DNA from: Pseudomonadota bacterium
GTDB taxonomy: Bacteria; Pseudomonadota; Gammaproteobacteria; Steroidobacterales; Steroidobacteraceae
NCBI GenBank assembly: GCA_003242275.1
Contig: QGUX01000185.1
Coordinates: 1 to 7,176, forward strand
Length of the DNA stretch: 7,176 nucleotides
Reading direction: 5' to 3'
Positions 1 to 4,514 of this stretch are shown piece after piece. Every line of letters starts with the position of its first letter. The stretch's first letter is position 1. The notes under the pieces are model-generated. The model worked only from the letters and a program-made list of their open reading frames with translations. It had not been told where the DNA came from and did not search any database. The translations under genes and the position numbers were made by a program.

Positions 1-304
1 GCCTGCAGCTTGGAATCGGCGTTACCACCCCCCCGATCTCGTCCCCCGGCTTTCGGCTCCAGGGCTTCCCTCCCGGCTTCTGCAGGTACATCGGCGCCCC
101 CATCTCCAGGCTCCATTCCACCCTGCGGCCGTCCGCCTCCTCGACCACGAGCTGGATGTAGCTGTGCGGGTTGCGCCACTGGAACTGGCGCACCGTTCCC
201 CTGAGCTCCAGGCGCTGCGACTGGTCGAAAATCGACGCAGTGTGGTGGGCGGCGGCGAAGGGGCAGCAGAGCGCGAGCAGCGCCGCACACAGGCGCATCG
301 ACAT
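1..304 (-). CDS. DUF6152-like secreted protein, N-terminal part (runs off left edge)
   Basis: This reading frame is open from an ATG at 304 to the window edge, giving 101 residues and no stop. Residues 1-19 look like a signal peptide, with a short R4-containing start, a hydrophobic Leu/Ala/Cys core and an AAA cleavage site, so the mature chain would begin at or next to H20-H21. The rest matches what I recall of the DUF6152 family: a His pair at the mature N-terminus followed by an FD, then GTVRQFQWRNPH (36-47), VEWSLEMGAP (62-71) and KPGDE (85-89). The family is small, periplasmic or exported, and has no assigned function. A good Shine-Dalgarno supports the start at 304; M3 is the only nearby alternative. 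The gene is divergent from tetR and shares its upstream region. Encoded residues from about 79 on (nt 1-70) fit the family less well and may hold sequence errors. The family call is from recall, not a search. Confidence 0.78.
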   Translation of the reverse strand, partial: MSMRLCAALLALCCPFAAAHHTASIFDQSQRLELRGTVRQFQWRNPHSYIQLVVEEADGRRVEWSLEMGAPMYLQKPGGKPWSRKPGDEIGGVVTPIPSCR

Positions 305-310
305 GGTAAA

Positions 311-317
311 CCTCCCT
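311..317 (-). promoter_or_regulatory. Ribosome binding site of the DUF6152-like gene
   Basis: On the minus strand AGGGAGG lies 6 nt upstream of the ATG at 304. It is a strong Shine-Dalgarno at normal spacing and favours M1 over M3 as the start. No convincing minus-strand -35/-10 pair was found between it and the tetR operator. Confidence 0.75.
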
Positions 318-382
318 GTTCACTGCAACGAATGGTCCCTCTCGTACTCCATTGCCCGGGGTCTGCGCAAGCCGGATCGCAC

Positions 383-396
383 GCAGCAATTGCTGC
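383..396. repeat. 14-bp perfect palindrome upstream of the tetR promoter
   Basis: GCAGCAATTGCTGC reads identically on both strands. It ends 2 bp before the tetR -35 hexamer, and its sequence differs from the TetR operator downstream. It could be a binding site for a second regulator acting on tetR, on the divergent gene, or on both. There is no U-tract, so it is unlikely to be a terminator. Chance is possible, though a perfect 14-mer at this position is notable. Confidence 0.4.
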
Positions 397-398
397 TC

Positions 399-426
399 TT
401 GACACATACCAACCGGTCGGTATGCT
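399..426 (+). promoter_or_regulatory. Predicted sigma70 promoter of the tetR-VOC cluster
   Basis: A perfect TTGACA (399-404) is followed after 16 bp by TATGCT (421-426), which matches the -10 consensus at 4 of 6 positions. Counting 7 bases from the end of the -10 puts the transcription start on A433, the first base of the tetR start codon. The mRNA would then be leaderless or nearly so. The operator fills the spacer, so bound repressor would block RNA polymerase directly. Confidence 0.72.
405..424. promoter_or_regulatory. TetR-type operator
   Basis: CATACCAACCGGTCGGTATG is a 20-bp inverted repeat with 18 of 20 positions symmetric; only the pair at 411/418 breaks the symmetry. Length and shape are typical of operators bound by TetR-family dimers. 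It occupies the whole spacer between the -35 and -10 hexamers and the first four bases of the -10, just ahead of a tetR-family gene. Negative autoregulation is therefore the simplest reading. Whether the divergent DUF6152-like gene, about 100 bp away, is also controlled cannot be told. Confidence 0.75.
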
Positions 427-432
427 CAGGCC

Positions 433-1089
433 ATGGCGCAACCCACGGGCTTCCATCCCGGTTTCCGGGACACGGCGACGCTGATCGAGGACGCCACCAT
501 CGCCCTGGTGCGCCGCCAGGGCTGGGCGGCCACGACGGTGGAGCAGATCTGTCGTACCGCCGGTGTGACAAAAGGCGCGTTCTTTCACCACTTTGGTTCA
601 AAAGAAGAGGTGGGCGTGGCTGCTGCCCGCCGTTGGGGGGAGGTCACCAGCGCCCTGTTCCTGTCGGCCGACTACCGGCACATCGAGGATCCGCTGGAGC
701 GGATCCATGCCTACCTCGACCTGCGGGGGAAGCTGGCCGAAGGCCCGCTGGAGGACATCACCTGCTTCGCCGGCACCACCATCCAGGAAACCTTCGCCAC
801 CTCCGACCGCATCCGGGTCGCGGCGGGCCGGACCATCGAAGGGCACCTCGAGCTGCTGGCGGAGGATTTCCGTGCGGCCATCGACCGGTACCGGCCGCGC
901 GAGCCGGTCACGGCGGAGGACCTCGCGCTGTACACGCAGACCGTGCTGCAGGGGGCCTTCGTGCTCGCGAAGGCCCGGAGCAGCACGCAGCCGGTGCACG
1001 CCGCGCTGGTACACCTGAAGCGCTATCTGGCGCTGCTGTTCGGCACGCCGGTGCCGGAAGCAGCGTCGCACCCCACAGAGGAGAAGTGA
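433..1089 (+). CDS. TetR/AcrR-family transcriptional regulator
   Basis: This is a 218-residue protein of normal TetR-family length. The N-terminal DNA-binding domain spans about residues 12-60; the helix-turn-helix is TTVEQICRTAGVTKGAFFHHF-like (34-54), with the family signature G-x-F/Y-x-H-F at 48-54 followed by KEE. The remaining helices, about 65-210, form the variable ligand-binding and dimerisation domain, so the ligand cannot be named. ATG 433 is the only possible start: the frame is closed by a stop at 400-402 and has no ATG, GTG or TTG in between. No real Shine-Dalgarno precedes it; only AGG lies 2 nt upstream, which fits a leaderless transcript. The gene ends 3 nt before the tandem VOC gene, so the two are cotranscribed. 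Repression of itself and the downstream VOC genes is inferred from the operator. Confidence 0.95.
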   Translation: MAQPTGFHPGFRDTATLIEDATIALVRRQGWAATTVEQICRTAGVTKGAFFHHFGSKEEVGVAAARRWGEVTSALFLSADYRHIEDPLERIHAYLDLRGKLAEGPLEDITCFAGTTIQETFATSDRIRVAAGRTIEGHLELLAEDFRAAIDRYRPREPVTAEDLALYTQTVLQGAFVLAKARSSTQPVHAALVHLKRYLALLFGTPVPEAASHPTEEK

Positions 1090-1092
1090 TCC

Positions 1093-1899
1093 ATGGTCGC
1101 CCGCACCCCGCAGAGCAGCTTCGTCTGGTACGAGCTGATGACTTCCGACGCCAATGCCGCCGCGCGCTTCTACAACGCGGTGGTCGGATGGCGCATCCCG
1201 GACCGGCCGGACCCGCAGGTGCAGGGCGGCAACGACTACCGAATGATCGCGCGCAGCGACGGCGGCCAGGCGGGTGGCGTGCTGCAGCTCACGCCGGGCA
1301 TGCAGGCCGGCGGCGCGCTGCCGTGCTGGCTGATGTACCTCGCGGTGCCCGACGTCGACGTGGCCGTGCGCGCCATCGAAGCCGACGGCGGGCGCAAGCA
1401 CACGCGCCTGTCGCTGCCCGTGGGCGACATCGCCATGGTCACCGATCCGGCGGGCGTGCCGTTCTACGTGATGCGGCCCGTGCCCCCGCCGGGAAGGCCC
1501 GATGCCGCCAGCGACGTCTTCGACCGCGCGGCCGCGCAGCGCGTGCGCTGGCACGAGCTGGCCAGCGCCGACCCGGCACGCGCGCGGGACTTCTACGCGA
1601 AGCACTTCGGCTTCGTGTTCACCGACCGGTTTCCCATGGGAGAGCTCGGCGAGTACGCCGTGTTCGAGGACGGCGGCGTGCGCTCCGGCGCGATCGCGCC
1701 GCGGCCGCCGGGCGCGCCACCGGGCGGCTGGCTGCTCTACTTCGGCGTCACCTCGATCACTGCGGCGCGGCGCGCCATCGAGGCCGGCGGAGGCAGGGTG
1801 CTGCAGGGCCCCGACGAGATCCCCGGCGGCGAGTTCTCGCTGATCGCCGCCGACCCGCAAGGCGCGCATTTCGGCGTCGTCGGTCCCAGGGGCGACTGA
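1093..1899 (+). CDS. Tandem-domain VOC family protein (glyoxalase/bleomycin-resistance fold)
   Basis: This 268-residue cytosolic protein has two consecutive vicinal-oxygen-chelate domains joined by a Pro-rich linker (about 129-137). Domain 1 (about 8-128) opens with FVWYELMTSD and has FYNAVVGW (26-33) and a closing DPAGVPFYVM (118-127). Domain 2 (about 148-264) opens with RWHELASAD (152-160), has FYAKHFGF (167-174) and closes with DPQGAHFGVV (254-263). E14 or E155, H154 and H259 lie where VOC enzymes place metal ligands, but the set is not complete enough to name a reaction. The architecture and length resemble the Cfp30B (Rv0577) type of tandem VOC protein. Related proteins are often labelled lactoylglutathione lyase-like or hydroxylase without proof. 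GAGGAG at 1078-1083, inside the end of tetR, is the ribosome site, 9 nt from the ATG. The role is probably binding or converting the repressor's small-molecule effector; this is an inference. Confidence 0.92.
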   Translation: MVARTPQSSFVWYELMTSDANAAARFYNAVVGWRIPDRPDPQVQGGNDYRMIARSDGGQAGGVLQLTPGMQAGGALPCWLMYLAVPDVDVAVRAIEADGGRKHTRLSLPVGDIAMVTDPAGVPFYVMRPVPPPGRPDAASDVFDRAAAQRVRWHELASADPARARDFYAKHFGFVFTDRFPMGELGEYAVFEDGGVRSGAIAPRPPGAPPGGWLLYFGVTSITAARRAIEAGGGRVLQGPDEIPGGEFSLIAADPQGAHFGVVGPRGD

Positions 1900-1964
1900 T
1901 GTCGATCCCGGGGGTGGTGGATCGTCGAACAGGTGAACAACCGCACGAGGAGGAAGTCCGATGA
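1899..1964 (+). CDS. Possible 21-codon bridging ORF between the two VOC genes
   Basis: An ATG at 1899 overlaps the stop of the tandem VOC gene as TGATG, and the ORF's own TGA overlaps the next gene's start codon as ATGA (1961-1964). AGGGG at 1888-1892 lies 6 nt before its ATG. The predicted peptide is hydrophilic and acidic at its C-terminus (HEEEV near the end). The two-sided stop/start overlap is the usual layout for translational coupling, so it may be a real leader peptide that carries ribosomes across the 61-bp gap. Against this, about 12 of 21 codons end in G or C, well below the neighbouring genes, and the peptide resembles nothing I recognise. It is reported as a candidate only. Confidence 0.25.
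   Translation: MSIPGVVDRRTGEQPHEEEVR
1947..1953 (+). promoter_or_regulatory. Ribosome binding site of the PhnB-like gene
   Basis: GAGGAGG is a near-perfect Shine-Dalgarno 7 nt before the ATG at 1961. It shows that the PhnB-like gene can be initiated independently and does not need coupling to the upstream VOC gene. Confidence 0.8.
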
Positions 1965-2458
1965 AGAACCACGCCACCCCACCCAGGGCCACTGTCTGCC
2001 TGTGGTATGAACAGGACGCCGAGGGCGCCGCGCGCTTCTACGCCGAGACCTTCCCGGACAGCCGCGTGCGCAGCGTGCAGCGCGCACCATCGGACTATCC
2101 GGACGGCAGGGAAGGCAATGTGCTGCTGGTCGAGTTCACCGTGCTCGGCATCGACTGCATCGGCATCAACGGGGGGCCCGCGTTCAGGCAGAGCGAGGCC
2201 TTCTCGTTCATGATCTCCACGCGCGACCAGGCCGAGACCGACCACTACTGGAACGCCATCGTCGGCAACGGCGGGCAGGAGAGCGAGTGCGGCTGGTGCA
2301 AGGACCGCTGGGGCGTGTCCTGGCAGGTCACGCCCAAGGTGCTCACCGATGCCGTCGGCGGTTCCGACCGCGCCGCGGCCAAGCGCGTGTTCGAGGCGAT
2401 GATGACGATGAAGAAGATCGACGTCGCCGCGATCGAGCGCGCGCGACGCGGCACCTAG
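1961..2458 (+). CDS. PhnB-like VOC family protein (3-dmu-9_3-mt domain)
   Basis: This 165-residue cytosolic protein is complete and of normal family length. It follows the PhnB-like VOC pattern closely: [17 protein letters not shown] (11-27) for the first strand and helix, VEFTVLGID (57-65), GINGGP (68-73), then [16 protein letters not shown] (110-125) and the C-terminal [15 protein letters not shown] (147-161). Pfam names this domain after 3-demethylubiquinone methyltransferase, but the family is not thought to be a methyltransferase and is largely uncharacterised. A strong ribosome site fixes the start. It is the third gene of the tetR-VOC cluster, separated from the tandem VOC gene by 61 bp, and is likely on the same transcript. 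The substrate is unknown. Confidence 0.95.
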   Translation: MKNHATPPRATVCLWYEQDAEGAARFYAETFPDSRVRSVQRAPSDYPDGREGNVLLVEFTVLGIDCIGINGGPAFRQSEAFSFMISTRDQAETDHYWNAIVGNGGQESECGWCKDRWGVSWQVTPKVLTDAVGGSDRAAAKRVFEAMMTMKKIDVAAIERARRGT

Positions 2459-2592
2459 CGGGCCGGGCGCGCGCGTTCGCGGATCCACGGCGCCAGCGTC
2501 GCGGGCGTTGGCTGATGCCGGCAGTAACGCCCGGATCAGGCCACATTTGGCGCTGGCGACGCGCTGCCACGTGGCCTATTGTCCGCTCTCCA
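2459..2592. other. Intergenic region upstream of recQ
   Basis: These 134 bp hold no gene. A hairpin TGAT(G)CCGG / CCGGATCA (2513-2521 and 2531-2538), with one bulged G and a 9-nt loop, may help end the VOC transcript, but it has no U-tract. TATTGT at 2577-2582 could be a -10 for recQ, matching 4 of 6 positions. The best-spaced -35 (TGGCGA, 2554-2559 region) is poor. No purine-rich ribosome site precedes the recQ start. Confidence 0.35.
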
Positions 2593-4476
2593 ATGATCGA
2601 TCCCACGCGCGCCACGCGCATCCTGCGCGAAGTGTTTGGCTACGAGGCCTTCCGCGGCCAGCAGGCGGAGATCGTGCACCACGTGGCCGACGGCGGCGAC
2701 GCGCTGGTGCTGATGCCCACCGGCGGCGGCAAGTCGCTGTGCTACCAGGTGCCGGCGCTGCTGCGGCCGGGCGTGGCGGTGGTGATCTCGCCGCTGATCG
2801 CGCTGATGCAAGACCAGGTGGCGGCACTGCGCGAGGCCGGCGTGCGCGCCGAATACCTGAACTCCTCGCTCGACTTCCGCGAGGCGCTGGCCATCGAGCG
2901 GCAGGCGCGGGCCGGCGAGCTCGACCTTCTCTACATGGCGCCGGAGCGGCTGGTCACCGAGCGCGGCCTGGCGCTGCTCGACGACCTCGAGATCGCGCTG
3001 TTCGCCATCGACGAGGCGCACTGCGTGTCGCAGTGGGGCCATGACTTCCGCGAGGAATACCTGCAGCTTTCGGTGCTGGCCGAGCGCTATCCCCACGTGC
3101 CGCGCATCGCGCTGACGGCCACGGCGGACGAGGCCACGCGCCGCGAGATGCTCGAGCGGCTGCACCTGGCCAACGCGCGGGTGTTCGCGCAGAGCTTCGA
3201 CCGGCCCAACATCCGCTACCGCATCGCGCCCAAGGACAACCCGCGCCGGCAGCTGCTGCAGCTCATCCGCGAGGAGCATCCGGGCCAGGCGGGCATCGTG
3301 TACTGCCTGTCGCGCAGGTCGGTGGAGGAGACGGCGGCGTTCCTGGCCTCGCACGGCATCGACGCCGTGGCCTACCATGCCGGTTTCGACGCCGAGGAGC
3401 GGCGCGAGCGCCAGCGGCGCTTCACCGACGAGGCGGGCGTGGTGATGGTGGCCACCATTGCCTTCGGCATGGGCATCGACAAGCCCGACGTGCGCTTCGT
3501 GGCGCACCTGGACCTGCCGAAGAGCGTGGAAGGCTACTACCAGGAAACAGGCCGCGCCGGCCGCGACGGCCTGCCCGCCGAGGCGTGGATGGTCTATGGC
3601 CTGGCCGACGTGGTGCAGCAACGCCGCCTGATCGAGCAGTCGGAGGCCGACGAGGCCTACAAGCGCGCCGCCGGCGCCCGGCTCGACGCCATGCTGGGCC
3701 TGTGCGAGACCGCTGGCTGCCGCCGCCAGTACCTGCTGGGCTACTTCGGCGAGTCCATCGGTCCCTGCGGCAACTGCGACAACTGCCTCACGCCCCCGGC
3801 CACCTACGACGGCACCGAGGCGGCGCAGAAACTCCTGTCCTGCATCTGGCGCTGCGAGCGCGCCAGCGGCTTCGGCTTCGGCGCGCAGCACATCATCGAC
3901 GTGCTGCGCGGCCAGCGGACGGAGAAGGTGATCCAGCGCGGACACGACATGCTGAGCACCTTCGGCATCGGCGCCGACCTCGACGAAGCGCAGTGGCGCG
4001 CGGTGCTGCGCCAGCTCATCACCATGCGCCTCATCAGCGTCGACCATGACAACTACGGCGTGCTGAAGCTCACCGAGGAAAGCCGCGCGGTGCTGAAGGG
4101 CGAGCGGCGGCTGACGCTGCGCCGTGACGTGGCGCCGCCGCCAGGAAGCGGTCGCCGCCGCCGTCGCCAGGGCGCCCGGCCCGACACCGACATGGCCACC
4201 GTGGCGCCTGGCGACGAGGCGCTGTTCGAATCCCTGCGCGACTGGCGCCGGGGCGTGGCGAAGGAACACGGCGTGCCCGCCTACACCGTGCTGCACGATG
4301 CCACGCTGCGTGAGATCGCGCGCGTGCGGCCGCTGGACGTGCCGTCGCTGGCGCAGATCCCGGGCATGGGCGCGACCAAGCTGGCGCGCCATGGCGCGGA
4401 CATCATCAGGCTGGTGCGCGGTGAGGACGGCCGGGAAGAGGATGAGCGCGGCCTGACCGAAGCGGCGCCGGCCTGA
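2593..4476 (+). CDS. recQ: ATP-dependent DNA helicase RecQ
   Basis: This complete 627-residue superfamily 2 3'-5' DNA helicase compares with 609 residues in E. coli RecQ. It acts in recombination and fork repair. Motif 0 is [10 protein letters not shown] (15-24), Walker A is MPTGGGKS (41-48), motif II is DEAH (140-143) followed by the aromatic-rich loop [10 protein letters not shown], motif III is TATAD (175-179), motif V is around [11 protein letters not shown] (290-300), and motif VI is [10 protein letters not shown] (317-326). The zinc site is C376, C392, C395 and C398. The RQC winged helix covers about 405-510, and an HRDC domain covers about 540-612 after a Pro/Gly linker with five arginines (521-525). 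ATG 2593 is chosen because the protein then begins at the family's usual N-terminus. An in-frame ATG at 2515 would add 26 residues unlike RecQ. No Shine-Dalgarno is seen at either. It faces the peptidase gene. Confidence 0.98.
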   Translation: MIDPTRATRILREVFGYEAFRGQQAEIVHHVADGGDALVLMPTGGGKSLCYQVPALLRPGVAVVISPLIALMQDQVAALREAGVRAEYLNSSLDFREALAIERQARAGELDLLYMAPERLVTERGLALLDDLEIALFAIDEAHCVSQWGHDFREEYLQLSVLAERYPHVPRIALTATADEATRREMLERLHLANARVFAQSFDRPNIRYRIAPKDNPRRQLLQLIREEHPGQAGIVYCLSRRSVEETAAFLASHGIDAVAYHAGFDAEERRERQRRFTDEAGVVMVATIAFGMGIDKPDVRFVAHLDLPKSVEGYYQETGRAGRDGLPAEAWMVYGLADVVQQRRLIEQSEADEAYKRAAGARLDAMLGLCETAGCRRQYLLGYFGESIGPCGNCDNCLTPPATYDGTEAAQKLLSCIWRCERASGFGFGAQHIIDVLRGQRTEKVIQRGHDMLSTFGIGADLDEAQWRAVLRQLITMRLISVDHDNYGVLKLTEESRAVLKGERRLTLRRDVAPPPGSGRRRRRQGARPDTDMATVAPGDEALFESLRDWRRGVAKEHGVPAYTVLHDATLREIARVRPLDVPSLAQIPGMGATKLARHGADIIRLVRGEDGREEDERGLTEAAPA

Positions 4477-4486
4477 GTCCGGCGCC
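4464..4486 (+). terminator. GC-rich hairpin over the recQ stop codon
   Basis: GGCGCCGG (4464-4471) and CCGGCGCC (4479-4486) form a perfect 8-bp all-G/C stem with a 7-nt loop that contains the recQ TGA. The following bases are not a U-tract, so this is not a textbook intrinsic terminator. It could still stall polymerase or protect the mRNA 3' end. Confidence 0.45.
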
Positions 4487-4494
4487 CAGGATTG

Positions 4495-4514
4495 TGCGTT
4501 GACGCGTCAACGCA
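4495..4514. terminator. 20-bp perfect palindrome between convergent genes
   Basis: TGCGTTGACGCGTCAACGCA is symmetric over all 20 bases and can form an 8-bp stem with a CGCG loop in RNA from either strand. It contains the TGA stop (4509-4507) of the minus-strand peptidase gene and lies 18 nt past the recQ stop. Neither strand has a U-tract after it. It may be a bidirectional terminator for the two converging transcripts, or a protein-binding site. Confidence 0.5.

Noticed and set aside
22..591. 189-codon minus-strand frame spanning the tetR promoter
   Set aside because: It is in a different frame from the DUF6152-like protein and gives Ser/Arg-rich low-complexity sequence; it would also cover the tetR operator and HTH region.
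1903..1924. Inverted repeat CGATCC / GGATCG with a 10-nt loop after the tandem VOC gene
   Set aside because: The stem has only 6 bp and a long loop, with no U-tract, and lies inside the probable operon. It is too weak to call a terminator.
171..1964. 597-codon plus-strand frame across tetR and the tandem VOC gene
   Set aside because: It is an out-of-frame shadow, Arg/Gly/Ala-rich, with no domain. Only its last 22 codons (1899-1964) have independent support and are listed separately.
598..1992. 464-codon minus-strand frame opposite the tetR-VOC genes
   Set aside because: It is antisense to genes of recognised families and has a biased composition with no ribosome site.
2536..4392. 618-codon minus-strand open frame opposite recQ
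   Set aside because: It is a shadow of the recQ codons; recQ has every helicase motif in the other strand's frame, and this translation is compositionally biased.
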